From: PALSA-1004 sp963804885
GTDB taxonomy: Bacteria > Pseudomonadota > Gammaproteobacteria > Burkholderiales > SG8-41
Assembly: GCA_963804885.1 (NCBI GenBank)
Contig: CAWDSF010000018.1
Location: 124,001 to 188,000 of the forward strand
Direction of reading: 5' to 3'
Length of the DNA stretch: 64,000 nt
Notes under the pieces: generated by a model
Seen by the model: only the letters and a program-made list of their open reading frames with translations
Told to the model about the DNA's origin: nothing
The model's database searches: none
Made by a program: the position numbers and the translations under genes
Part shown: positions 55,340-63,723 of the stretch, in pieces
How the letters are laid out: every line of letters begins with the position of its first letter
Numbering within the stretch: position 1 is the stretch's first letter

Positions 55340-55850
55340 TTACGACTGCGGTCTATCCGGATAAATCAGGGCTGTTTCCAGGTCACGGTACATGCGCGGG
55401 CCACCGGCCGCGCTGTTCGCGGATTTGGGCACGGGCGAAATCAGATATACGTACAACTGGGAGCCCCTGGTCATGAAGTGTATGCGCTTATCGGTCATAT
55501 TCGCCGGCAGGCGGTTACGCAGGTCGACCGTATCCTCGTAGACTTTTCCGCTGGCCTTGTCACGCCACTTCACATACAGGGAATCGCCGCGCAGCATCGG
55601 ACCGTGGACGTTGGTCTGATATAAAGGCTTGCCTTCGCTGACGGCTGCTTCCGGCGCGCGCACCGGCAGCTTCGAAGCCCCATAGCGATAGTCCAGCACC
55701 TCCGCGTCCTGGCCGTCGTAGCGCATGTCGAAGCTGAAAGCGTGGTCGACGACCTCCGCATTCGTTGCGCAGGCAAGCGAGCACGAGCATTGCAGTGCCA
55801 AGCAACGCTGCGCACAGCTGACGCGCCATGACCAGAGGAGTGATTTTCAT
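55340..55850 (-). CDS. Secreted partner protein of the Tle1-like lipase (one frameshift)
   Basis: About 169 residues. The signal peptide (MKITPLVMARQLCAALLGTA, ATG 55850) and the body (AEVVDHAFSFDMRYDGQDAE) are in different frames, joined by a +1 shift near 55772-55780. The body has PMLRGDSLYVKWRDKASGKV, VDLRNRLPANMTDKRIHFMT and SQLYVYLISP. These phrases resemble small exported proteins found beside predicted Tle lipases; I recall this pattern but cannot search it. An immunity or chaperone-like role is inference. The lipase GTG starts 20 bases after its stop. Confidence 0.7.
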
Positions 55851-55906
55851 TTCTTGTACGTTACGCCGCGGTGGCCGCCAGCGCAATCCGGCGAGCGTGG
55901 CATGAC

Positions 55907-57001
55907 TTAGTTCGGTGCCAGCGCCTTGCGCAGTTCGTCGATGATGCGCGGCGTGCGCACGTTGCGCTCGCCGCGCACGAGCAGGATGAAATTGTCGGCG
56001 AGGATTTCTTCGGGGTGGATGATGTAACGCGTGTTGAGCCCGATCGCGGTGAAATATTCCGGCACGTTGGCGGCGTCGAGCATCACCAGCGCATCGCCGG
56101 CGCGGCCGGGTATCCAGTTGGTGCCGGCGCCCATCACCGCCAGCAGCTTGAATTGCAGGCGTTCGAGGTAAGTGCCGGGCAGCGCAGGGTCGAATACTTC
56201 TTCTTTGGCGAACAGCACGGGATAGAACGTGAGCGGCGCGCCACCGCGCTGCAGCGTGATGCAGTAGCGATCGTCCGGCGCGTCGGGATTGGTGATGCGG
56301 CGCGCGGCGAGTTCGGGCGGCCACTTCAGCGGCCCGCAATCGCGATAGCCGACGATCGCATAGAGCGCGTTTCTGCGCTCGGGCGCGTTGCGCGAGAGCA
56401 CGTGAAAAATTTCGTGGAGGATGATGCGGTCCAGTTCTTCGGCCGGCACGTCGATGTACTGCTGCGGAATAATCACGGCGTTGCCGCGCGTGTACGCGGT
56501 TTCGGCTTCTTCCCGTCCGGTCGACTTCACGAACCACACTTCCCTGGGCAGCGGCAGTTGCAGCGGCTTAAGGAGTGCGCTGATTTTCGCGATCGACGCG
56601 GTGAGCTTCGCAACTTCCGCGGGCGGCCAGTCGAGCGCCTGGCCGGCGGCGAACGACAGAAATTCCGCTTCCGAAACAGGTCCGCGTTTGCCGGTACGCG
56701 CCGCCCGATCGTATTCGCTCAGCGCGGCCACGAACGCGTCGCGGGTGCCGAGTCGAAGCCGGCTTTCCTCGGCCGTGGCGAAGCGCGCTACGGTCGATCC
56801 ATAGAGGGGAACGGTCTGCGCAACCGACGGTGTGCAGCAGCACAGCAAGAGCCATGCTGCGAGCCCGACTAAAAGCCTGCTGAATTCCGGCGCGTGCCGG
56901 AATGACGGGTTCAGGCGGTGGCGAGACGCGCGAGCGGTTTCTCGCGGATCGGCAGGTTGATTAAGGCGGCGAAAATGCCGAGCGCAATAGCGATCATCCA
57001 T
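55907..57001 (-). CDS. Exported zincin-like protein (HExxH)
   Basis: A 364-codon frame with a hydrophobic signal (LLVGLAAWLLLCCCTPSVAQ) that begins only after about 40 codons. The mature protein contains LDRIILHEIFHVLSRNAPE near 195 (HEIFH zinc motif) and downstream acids in HPEEILADNFILLV that could supply the third ligand. No family name is recognised. The only ATG giving a signal is 57001, inside the MFS gene; a palindrome at 56884-56903 lies exactly where a normal start would be. The true start may have been displaced or lost. Probably a periplasmic peptidase or inactive relative. Confidence 0.65.
   Translation of the reverse strand: MDDRYCARHFRRLNQPADPRETARASRHRLNPSFRHAPEFSRLLVGLAAWLLLCCCTPSVAQTVPLYGSTVARFATAEESRLRLGTRDAFVAALSEYDRAARTGKRGPVSEAEFLSFAAGQALDWPPAEVAKLTASIAKISALLKPLQLPLPREVWFVKSTGREEAETAYTRGNAVIIPQQYIDVPAEELDRIILHEIFHVLSRNAPERRNALYAIVGYRDCGPLKWPPELAARRITNPDAPDDRYCITLQRGGAPLTFYPVLFAKEEVFDPALPGTYLERLQFKLLAVMGAGTNWIPGRAGDALVMLDAANVPEYFTAIGLNTRYIIHPEEILADNFILLVRGERNVRTPRIIDELRKALAPN
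56884..56903. repeat. Perfect short palindrome at the 5' end of the zincin-like gene
   Basis: ATTCCGGC-GCGT-GCCGGAAT, a perfect 8-bp dyad with a four-base loop, followed by GACGGG. It lies between the MFS stop and the signal-peptide codons of the zincin-like gene and resembles half of the repeats at 31529 and 39668. Confidence 0.7.
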
Positions 57002-58107
57002 ACCGCATTATAGTTGCCGGTGCGGTCGTAGATGACGCCGCCCAGCCAGACGCCGAAAAAGCTGCCGATCTGGTGCGAAAAAAACACGAAGCCGCCGAGC
57101 ATCGCGAGATAGCGCACGCCGAACACCACACCGACGATCCCGTTCGTCAGCGGTATGGTCGACAGCCACAAAAGTCCCATCGTGCTTGCAAACAAATAGA
57201 CCGACAGCGGCGACAGTGGCGCTAGCAGGAACAGCGCAATCACGAGGCTGCGCGTCGCATAAATGCCGGTCAGCAAATATTTCTTGGGCAGGCGCGCGCC
57301 AAGAGAGCCCGCAGCCCAGGTGCCGATGATATTGAAGAGCCCGATCAGCGCGAGTGCGGTTACGGCGACGTTCGGGCCGAGGCCGTAGTCCTTGAGATAG
57401 GCGGGCAGGTGGATCGCGATGAACACCACCTGGAAGCCGCACACGAAATAGCCGGCGGTCAACAGCCAGAAACTGCCGTTGTGGAACGCTTCGTCAAGCG
57501 CCTCGCGGATGGTCTGGGTGCCGGCCACGAGCACGCGCTTCGGTTCGCGCAAACCCAGCGCCATCGGCGCCATGACCAGCGCAATCAAGCCCAGCACGAG
57601 CAGCGCCTTGCTCCAGCCCATGCCGCCGATCAGCCATTGCTCGAGCGGAACTGTCAGAAACTGGCCGAACGAACCGGCGGCGGCGATGTAGCCCATCGCC
57701 TGCGACCGCTTGTGTTCCGGAAAGCTGCGACCGACCACGCCGTAGATGACACTGTAAGTAACGCCCGACAGGGCGAGGCCGATCAACACACCGGCCGTGA
57801 GACTGAAGGCGATCGGCACCGCCGACACTGTCATCAGCGCAAGACCCGCCGCGTACATCAGCGCGCCGCCGACGATCACGCGCGGCGCGCCGTAGCGGTC
57901 GGCGAGCCCGCCGGCTAGCGGCTGAGCCGCGCCCCAAAAAAGATTCTGCAAGGCGATCGCCAGCGAAAAGACTTCGCGGTTCCAGCCGAGATCGGTCGAC
58001 ATCGGGCCCAGGAACAGTCCGAGGCCGTGGCGTACGCCCATCGCGATCATCACGATGACGCTGCCGCAGACGAGTATCGCGGTCAGCGAGCGCACGGGGG
58101 CGTTCAC
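56911..58107 (-). CDS. MFS transporter
   Basis: A 398-residue major facilitator with about 12 hydrophobic helices. The loop after helix 2 has GGLADRYGAPRVIVGGAL (the GxxxDRxGxR motif), and the N-terminus MNAPVRSLTAILVCGSVIVMIAMGVRHGLGLF is like that of oxalate/formate- and monocarboxylate-type carriers. EHKRSQAMGYIAAAGSFGQ is the helix 4-5 segment. Start is GTG 58107. It would import an organic acid. It overlaps the frame of the zincin-like gene at its 3' end. Confidence 0.88.
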   Translation of the reverse strand: MNAPVRSLTAILVCGSVIVMIAMGVRHGLGLFLGPMSTDLGWNREVFSLAIALQNLFWGAAQPLAGGLADRYGAPRVIVGGALMYAAGLALMTVSAVPIAFSLTAGVLIGLALSGVTYSVIYGVVGRSFPEHKRSQAMGYIAAAGSFGQFLTVPLEQWLIGGMGWSKALLVLGLIALVMAPMALGLREPKRVLVAGTQTIREALDEAFHNGSFWLLTAGYFVCGFQVVFIAIHLPAYLKDYGLGPNVAVTALALIGLFNIIGTWAAGSLGARLPKKYLLTGIYATRSLVIALFLLAPLSPLSVYLFASTMGLLWLSTIPLTNGIVGVVFGVRYLAMLGGFVFFSHQIGSFFGVWLGGVIYDRTGNYNAVWMIAIALGIFAALINLPIREKPLARLATA

Positions 58108-58298
58108 GTGCGAACTCCACTGCCGTCATTCCGGACGGTGGCTCGAATCGCCTGAATGCCCAACTTCTGATGGGTTCTAAGCATGAGTACCCTGGTCACT
58201 TGATCGAAACCGGGGATTGTTCGCTCAATCGGGACCGATTACAACCGACAATCCGACATGCATTGCATGACAGCAACGCATGCGAAGTGCGACGCCTT

Positions 58299-59351
58299 TT
58301 AAAGCGCGTCGCAGACCGCGGAGGTGACGATCTCGGTCGTCGCTTCTCCGCCCAGGTCGGGGGTGTGGATTTTCTTCGCGGTGACGGCCTCGATCGCTTT
58401 CATCATGCGTACAGAAGCTTCTTTTTCGCCGAGATGCTCGAGCATCATCGACGCGGTCCAGAATGTCGCGATCGGGTTCGCGATGCCTTTGCCGGTGATG
58501 TCGAACGCGGAGCCGTGGATGGGCTCGAACATCGACGGAAACGTGCGTTCGGGGTTCAGGTTGGCGGTCGGTGCGATGCCCAGGCTGCCGGACAGCGCGG
58601 CGGCAAGATCCGACAATATGTCCGCGTGCAGGTTGGTCGCGACGAAGGTGTCGAGCAGGTAGGGCTTCAGCACCATTTGCGTGGTGATCGCGTCGACGAG
58701 CACGCGCTGCGTTTCGACCTGCGGATAGTTTTTCGCGACTTCATAGAAGATCTGGTCCCACATCACCATGCCGTGGCGCTGCGCGTTGGACTTGGTGACG
58801 AGCGTCAGGTGCTTGCGCGGGCGCTTGGCCGCCAGCTCGAATGCGAAACGATGGATGCGCTCGACGCCGTTGCGCGTGAAGACCGAAGTTTCAGTCGCGA
58901 CTTCCTCGGGCAGGCCGGTATGCACGCGGCCGCCGCTGCCGGAATATTCGCCTTCGGAGTTTTCGCGGATGATCACCCAGTCGATGCGCTCGCCGCCGAC
59001 GAGCGGGCTCGTAACGCCCGGCAGCACGCGCGCGGGACGCACGTTCGCGTATTGATCGAAGCCCTGGCAGATCGGCAGCCGCAAACCCCACAGCGACACG
59101 TGATCGGGCACGTCGGGCGCGCCGACCGCGCCGAAAAAAATCGCGTCGAATGTTTTGAGCTTTGCCAGGCCGCCTTCGGGAATGTAATAGCCGTGCTTCT
59201 TGTAGTAGTCGCTGCTCCACGGGAAGTGCTCGACCGTGAGCTTGAAGCCGCGATCGCGTCCGGCCAGCACTTGCAGTGCCTGCAGGCCGGCGGCGATGAC
59301 TTCGGTGCCGATGCCGTCGCCGGGAATGGCGGCAATTTTATATTCGCGCAT
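58299..59351 (-). CDS. Tartrate dehydrogenase-like protein (isocitrate/isopropylmalate dehydrogenase family)
   Basis: A 350-residue beta-decarboxylating dehydrogenase: YKIAAIPGDGIGTEV, FFGAVGAPDVPDHVSLWGLRLPICQ, YANVRPARVLPG, IIRENSEGEYSGSGG, catalytic Lys in LTLVTKSNAQRHG, metal Asp in NLHADILSDLAAALSG, and GSAFDITGKGIANP. The WGLRLPICQ and RENSEGEYSG combination is typical of tartrate dehydrogenase/decarboxylase (TtuC/YeaU), which acts on D-malate, tartrate or related 2-hydroxy acids. ATG 59351 is chosen. It forms a minus-strand module with the enolase-superfamily and Bug genes upstream. Confidence 0.9.
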   Translation of the reverse strand: MREYKIAAIPGDGIGTEVIAAGLQALQVLAGRDRGFKLTVEHFPWSSDYYKKHGYYIPEGGLAKLKTFDAIFFGAVGAPDVPDHVSLWGLRLPICQGFDQYANVRPARVLPGVTSPLVGGERIDWVIIRENSEGEYSGSGGRVHTGLPEEVATETSVFTRNGVERIHRFAFELAAKRPRKHLTLVTKSNAQRHGMVMWDQIFYEVAKNYPQVETQRVLVDAITTQMVLKPYLLDTFVATNLHADILSDLAAALSGSLGIAPTANLNPERTFPSMFEPIHGSAFDITGKGIANPIATFWTASMMLEHLGEKEASVRMMKAIEAVTAKKIHTPDLGGEATTEIVTSAVCDAL

Positions 59352-59418
59352 GGGTTTTTTTCTGTGGGGAGTAAAGGGTGAAGAGGGAAGGCAACGGCCG
59401 TGTGCCGCGCGCAGGGAT

Positions 59419-60549
59419 TCAAATATAACAGGGGCCGGGTATGCCGGGGAAACGCGTAAACAGCGACTCGTCGACTTCGAGACCGAGGCCGGGCGCGTCC
59501 GACGGTTCGATATAACCGTCGACAACTTGCGCCGCGCCGCGGCACAGTTCGTCGCGAAACGGATTGTATGCGGCGCAGTCGCCTTCGTAGATCAGCGCAT
59601 TGGAGGCGGCACACAGCAGATGGACACACGCGGTGGCGTCAATCGCACTCATGCCGGTGTGCGGCGCGAACGGGCGTTTGAAGGCGGACGCGAGATCGGC
59701 GATTTTCTTGCACTCGGTGATGCCGCCTGCCTTGCAGGGGTCGGGCTGGATGATGTCGACGGCGCGGGCTTCGAGCAGTTCGCGCGCTTCGAACCGCGTG
59801 AAATGGTTCTCGCCACCGGCAAGTGGTATCAGGGTGCGTTGGTTGAAGTACGTGTAATCGGCGATGCTGTCAGGAGTGAAAGGCTCTTCGAGCCAGAACA
59901 CCCGGCATTCCTCGAGGGCAGGCAGGGCCCGCTGTAAATCGAGAAACGAATAACGCGTATTGACGTCGACCATGATGTCGATTTTGTCGCCGAGCGCGGC
60001 ACGCACATGACGCACGCGCTCGACGTCGCGTTCGACACTGTCGCCCAGGCGCAGCTTGAGGGCGGTGTAGCCTTTGGCCACGAAGCTCTGCGCTTCCTCG
60101 AGCAGCTTGGGCGGCGGCTGGAAGCCGAGACATACGCCGCCTGCATAAGCACGGATCTTCTTGCGCGAGCCGCCGAGCAGCCGGTAGACCGGCTGTCCTA
60201 ACGCCTTACCGCGCACGTCCCATAGTGCCATGTCGACGCCGCTGAGCGCTTTGTAGAGAGACCAGCCGGGCCCATGGGTCTGCGCCTGCTTGGTGTAGAC
60301 CTTCTGCCAGATATCCTCGACTTCCAGCGCGTTGGCGCCGACGACGATCGGTGCGAGATTGTGATTGACGATGTCGGCGACGACCGTGGGCGCGAGCGCG
60401 TGGTGCGATTCGCCGTAGCCGGTAATGCCGTCGGTCGTGCGCACCCGCACGACCACCATGTCCTTCTTGATCGGCTGGCCGGTGCCGCGGCGCGGCGCGT
60501 TCTCAAGCTTGAACGACAGAGCAAAAGCTTTGACTTCGGCAATTTTCAT
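59419..60549 (-). CDS. Enolase superfamily enzyme (mandelate racemase/sugar-acid dehydratase type)
   Basis: A 376-residue enzyme. Capping domain about 1-130; barrel YTALKLRLGD, metal ligands in IMVDVNTRYSF, FWLEEPFTPD and LAGGENHFT, then DIIQPDPCKAGG without a lysine, and the catalytic His in RPFAPHTGMSA. The His-type layout without the second Lys fits the mandelate racemase/glucarate or galactarate dehydratase subgroups rather than MLE. Start ATG 60549. It lies 67 bases upstream of the tartrate-dehydrogenase-like gene and just after a Bug gene, consistent with acid-sugar or tartrate catabolism. Confidence 0.87.
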   Translation of the reverse strand: MKIAEVKAFALSFKLENAPRRGTGQPIKKDMVVVRVRTTDGITGYGESHHALAPTVVADIVNHNLAPIVVGANALEVEDIWQKVYTKQAQTHGPGWSLYKALSGVDMALWDVRGKALGQPVYRLLGGSRKKIRAYAGGVCLGFQPPPKLLEEAQSFVAKGYTALKLRLGDSVERDVERVRHVRAALGDKIDIMVDVNTRYSFLDLQRALPALEECRVFWLEEPFTPDSIADYTYFNQRTLIPLAGGENHFTRFEARELLEARAVDIIQPDPCKAGGITECKKIADLASAFKRPFAPHTGMSAIDATACVHLLCAASNALIYEGDCAAYNPFRDELCRGAAQVVDGYIEPSDAPGLGLEVDESLFTRFPGIPGPCYI

Positions 60550-60625
60550 GGCGACTCGTGTGGCGTGGAAGGGGTACAGCCGCAATGATAGCAACACATG
60601 CCAGCCGCTGCGGGCTTGCGACAGT

Positions 60626-61624
60626 TCAATCTATCTTCGCGCCCGATTCCTTGATGACCCGGGACCACACTTGCAATTCTTCCCGGACGACGACGGCAAG
60701 TTCGTCGGGTGTGCTGCCGACTGCCACCATGCCTTGATTGGCGAGGCGTTGCTTCATGCCCGGCGCGTTGAGATTCCTGAGCAGGGCGGCATTGACCTGC
60801 TCGATGATCGCTTTCGGTGTGCCCGCCGGCGCCATGACGCCGTACCAGGCGTTGACTTTGAAACCGGGCAGGCCGGATTCGTCGAGCGTGGGCAGCTGCG
60901 GCGCCATCGCCGAGCGCTGCGGGCTGGTGACGCCGAGCGCGCGCAGCCGGTTGGTCGTGATGTACGGCAGCGTCAGATGCAGCCCGTGAAACATCATTTG
61001 CAACTGGCCGCCGAGCAGGTCCGTGCTGGCGGGCGCGCTGCCCTTGTACGGGATGTGCTGGATGTTGACCTTGGCCATGGTCTTGAACAATTCGGCGGTG
61101 AGATGCGAGGTCGTGCCGTTGCCGCCCGAGCCATAGTTGAGCTGGCCCGGTCGCGCGCGCGCGAACGCGATGAACTCTTTGAGCGATTTTGCCGGCAGCG
61201 ACGGGTGGATGACCAGCACGGTGGGGGAAGTGACCAGCAAAGTGATCGGCTCAAAATCCTTGATCGGGTCGTAGCCGAGATTGGGATAAAGGCCGGGCGC
61301 GATCGAATGCGAACTCGGGCTCGCGATCGTCAGCGTGTAGCCGTCGGGTTTTGCTTTTGCCGCGTAAGTGGTGCCGATCGTCAGCCCCGCGCCGGTGCGG
61401 TTGTCGACGACGATGACCTGGCCCAGAGTTTCGGTCAGCATTTGCGCAACCAGCCGGCCGACGATGTCGGTCGGCCCGCCGGCCGGCGCCGGGACCACCA
61501 CGGTGACCGGTCGTGCCGGATACGCCTGCGCGGACGCGTCGGCCGCCCACCCCGCCATGACGGCGGCGGCTGCCAGTATTTTGAAAGCGGATTTAGCGGT
61601 ATGAAAAATGGGAACGGAAATCAT
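60626..61624 (-). CDS. Bug/TctC family substrate-binding protein
   Basis: A 332-residue periplasmic receptor. ATG 61624 begins a signal peptide with h-region AFKILAAAAVMAGWAA and cleavage after ASAQ. Family motifs: YPARPVTVVVPAPAGGPTD, GQVIVVDNRTGAGLTIG, AKPDGYTLTIASPSS and HIPYKGSAPASTDLLGG. It heads a minus-strand module with an enolase-superfamily enzyme and a tartrate-dehydrogenase-like enzyme, so the ligand may be an acid sugar or tartrate-like compound. Confidence 0.9.
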   Translation of the reverse strand: MISVPIFHTAKSAFKILAAAAVMAGWAADASAQAYPARPVTVVVPAPAGGPTDIVGRLVAQMLTETLGQVIVVDNRTGAGLTIGTTYAAKAKPDGYTLTIASPSSHSIAPGLYPNLGYDPIKDFEPITLLVTSPTVLVIHPSLPAKSLKEFIAFARARPGQLNYGSGGNGTTSHLTAELFKTMAKVNIQHIPYKGSAPASTDLLGGQLQMMFHGLHLTLPYITTNRLRALGVTSPQRSAMAPQLPTLDESGLPGFKVNAWYGVMAPAGTPKAIIEQVNAALLRNLNAPGMKQRLANQGMVAVGSTPDELAVVVREELQVWSRVIKESGAKID

Positions 61625-61743
61625 GTCGATCCGGACTTCGAAAATCTCGGCGAAGCATGGCGGCGCAGTATACCGCACGGCATTTCCGCGCAGCCGGCTG
61701 CGGAGTGGGTAGAATTCGCTTTTGCCGCCCGCATTTTTGTGCC

Positions 61744-62416
61744 TTGAACATTCTTGCGCTCGAAACGTCGACCGAAATCTGCTCCGCCGCACTATGGCTG
61801 GAGGGCAAGGTCGACGCACGCGAAGTGGTCGCGGGCCAGCGCAATTCGGAATTGCTGCTGCCGATGGTGGATGCGCTGCTTGCCTCCAATCAGCTCGCCA
61901 CGCGCGACCTCGACGGGGTTGCATTCGGCTCGGGCCCCGGCGCGTTTACCGGCGTACGCATCGCGTGCGGGGTCGCGCAGGGCATCGCGTTCGGTATCGA
62001 TGTGCCGGTGGCCGCGATCGGCACCCTGATGGCGCTGGCGGAAGCAGCCGGCGCGCCCCGCGCAGTTTGCTGTCTCGATGCACGCATGGGCGAGGTCTAT
62101 CACGCTGCGTACGAGCGCCGCGGCGACGCCTGGTTCGAGGTGCATGCGCCCGGCTTGTACAAGCCCGCTGCGGTGCCCGAATTGCCTGCGGGTGAATGGG
62201 TAGGCTGCGGCAGCGGCTTTGTCGGTTTTCCGCGATGAGCTGATGGCGCGCTACTCAGGTACGGTTGCGCGCGTGATTGACGGCGTGATTCCGCACGCGC
62301 GCGAAATCGCGGTGCTGGCGGCGCGGCAATTCTCGCGCGGCGAGACGGTCGCCGCCGAAGATGCGTTGCCGTTATACGTGCGCAACAAAGTCGCGCTAAA
62401 GGTGAACGAGCGATGA
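61744..62416 (+). CDS. tsaB: tRNA threonylcarbamoyladenosine biosynthesis protein TsaB (one frameshift)
   Basis: About 223 residues over two frames. TTG 61744 starts LNILALETSTEICSAALWL; then NSELLLPMVDALLAS, VAFGSGPGAFTGVRIACG (conserved TsaB loop) and VCCLDARMGEVYHAAYE. An extra base near 62222 changes the frame by +1; the C-terminal FRDELMARYSG...ARQFSRGETVAAEDALPLYVRNKVAL runs to 62416. TsaB works with TsaD and TsaE to make t6A at tRNA position 37 and is normally essential, so the break is probably an assembly error. rimI follows. Confidence 0.88.
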
Positions 62417-62447
62417 GCGGAGCCCTCGCGACTACCTGGAGGAAGAG

Positions 62448-62912
62448 GTGAGCGCGCAGCTCAACACACTCCCGCGCTACCGCCGCATGCTCGAGCACGA
62501 TCTCGAGCCCGTCATGGCGATCGAAAATGCGGTCTATCCCCATCCCTGGACGCGCGGCAATTTCAAGGATTCGTTGCGCGAGGGATACCACTGCTGGGTC
62601 ATGGAGGCCGGCGGCGACATCATCGGCTACAGCGTGATGATGGTGGCGGCCGGCGAAGCGCATCTGTTGAATCTCACCATTGCCGAACCGTGGCAGCGGC
62701 GCGGCCGCGGGCGTGAATTGCTGCAATTCATGCTTAAAGTCGCGCGCGATTTTGCGGCGGGCAGGATGTTTCTGGAAGTCAGGCCGACCAATGTGGCAGG
62801 CCTGGGCTTGTATGCGGACGCGGGGTTCATTGAAATCGCGATCCGGCGCGGCTATTATCCGGCGCGCGCCGGCCGCGAAGATGCGATAGTGATGCACATG
62901 GACCTCAAGTGA
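62448..62912 (+). CDS. rimI: Ribosomal protein S18-alanine N-acetyltransferase
   Basis: A 154-residue GNAT enzyme that acetylates the N-terminal Ala of ribosomal protein S18. It has AIENAVYPHPWTRGNFKDSL near 28-47, the RimI hallmark, AEPWQRRGRGRELLQFML near 82 (acetyl-CoA loop) and LEVRPTNVAGLGLYADAGF near 113. Start is GTG 62448, supported by GGAGGAAGAGG immediately upstream. It follows tsaB as in many proteobacteria, and its stop overlaps the uracil-DNA glycosylase GTG. Confidence 0.92.
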   Translation: MSAQLNTLPRYRRMLEHDLEPVMAIENAVYPHPWTRGNFKDSLREGYHCWVMEAGGDIIGYSVMMVAAGEAHLLNLTIAEPWQRRGRGRELLQFMLKVARDFAAGRMFLEVRPTNVAGLGLYADAGFIEIAIRRGYYPARAGREDAIVMHMDLK

Positions 62913-63670
62913 GCGCGACGCGCGACGAAATTCTCAGGGAACTCGGCCTCGCGCCGACGTGGCGCTTGCGCGAGCCTGCGCCCGGATTGCCGGCCGCCGA
63001 CGCCGTTCCCGCCACCGCCCCGACGTTGCAAGCGTCCGAGCCGGTCACTGTTCGCGGCCTGCCCAAGGTGCCGCCGCTCGATGCGCGTGCGCTGCAAATC
63101 GCGACCCTCGATTGGCCGCAACTGCGAGAAAGCGTCGCGGGCTGCGTGGCATGCCCGCTGCACAAGGGCCGCAACAAGACGGTGTTCGGCGTCGGCGATG
63201 AAGCCGCCGACTGGCTGTTCGTCGGCGAAGGCCCGGGCGCGGAGGAAGATGCCAAGGGCGAGCCATTCGTCGGACAAGCCGGCAAGCTCCTCGACAACAT
63301 GCTCGGCGCGATAAAACTCAAGCGCGGGCACAACGTTTACATCGCCAACGTGGTCAAATGCCGTCCACCCGGCAATCGCAATCCGGAGCCCGGCGAAGCG
63401 GCGCAATGCGAGCCTTACCTGCATCGCCAGATCGCGCTGATCAAGCCCAAATTGATCGTCGCGCTCGGCAAAGTGGCGGCGGTGAACCTGCTGAAGCGCG
63501 ATGCCGCCGTGGCGAGCATGCGTGGCAAAATCCATCAATATCGGGGCATTCCGCTGATCGTCACCTATCATCCGGCGTATTTGCTGCGCAGCCTCCCGGA
63601 AAAGGCGAAAGCGTGGGTGGACCTGTGTTTCGCGGTAGAAACGATGCAAGGCTTGCAAAGCGGCAAATGA
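62909..63670 (+). CDS. Uracil-DNA glycosylase, family 4 (iron-sulfur)
   Basis: A 253-residue type 4 UDG that removes uracil from DNA. N-terminal 70 residues are Pro/Ala-rich and variable. The catalytic core has CVACPLHKGRNKTVFGVG, FVGEGPGAEEDAKGEPFVGQAG (motif A region), NVVKCRPPGNRNPEPGEAAQC and VTYHPAYLLRS (motif B). The four cysteines in CVAC, VKCRPP and AQCEP bind a 4Fe-4S cluster. GTG 62909 overlaps the rimI stop. Confidence 0.92.
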   Translation: MSATRDEILRELGLAPTWRLREPAPGLPAADAVPATAPTLQASEPVTVRGLPKVPPLDARALQIATLDWPQLRESVAGCVACPLHKGRNKTVFGVGDEAADWLFVGEGPGAEEDAKGEPFVGQAGKLLDNMLGAIKLKRGHNVYIANVVKCRPPGNRNPEPGEAAQCEPYLHRQIALIKPKLIVALGKVAAVNLLKRDAAVASMRGKIHQYRGIPLIVTYHPAYLLRSLPEKAKAWVDLCFAVETMQGLQSGK

Positions 63671-63723
63671 GTCCCCATTTAGGCTCCGCCGCGCTCTCAC
63701 GGCACTCTTAGGAGGAAAACGCA

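Noticed and set aside
54334..55850. Type VI secretion cluster
   Set aside because: Only a Tle1-like lipase and a possible partner are seen; there are no tss, hcp, vgrG or PAAR genes.
58170..59381. A 403-codon plus-strand ORF opposite the tartrate-dehydrogenase-like gene
   Set aside because: Composition typical of an antisense frame; the minus strand holds complete catalytic motifs.
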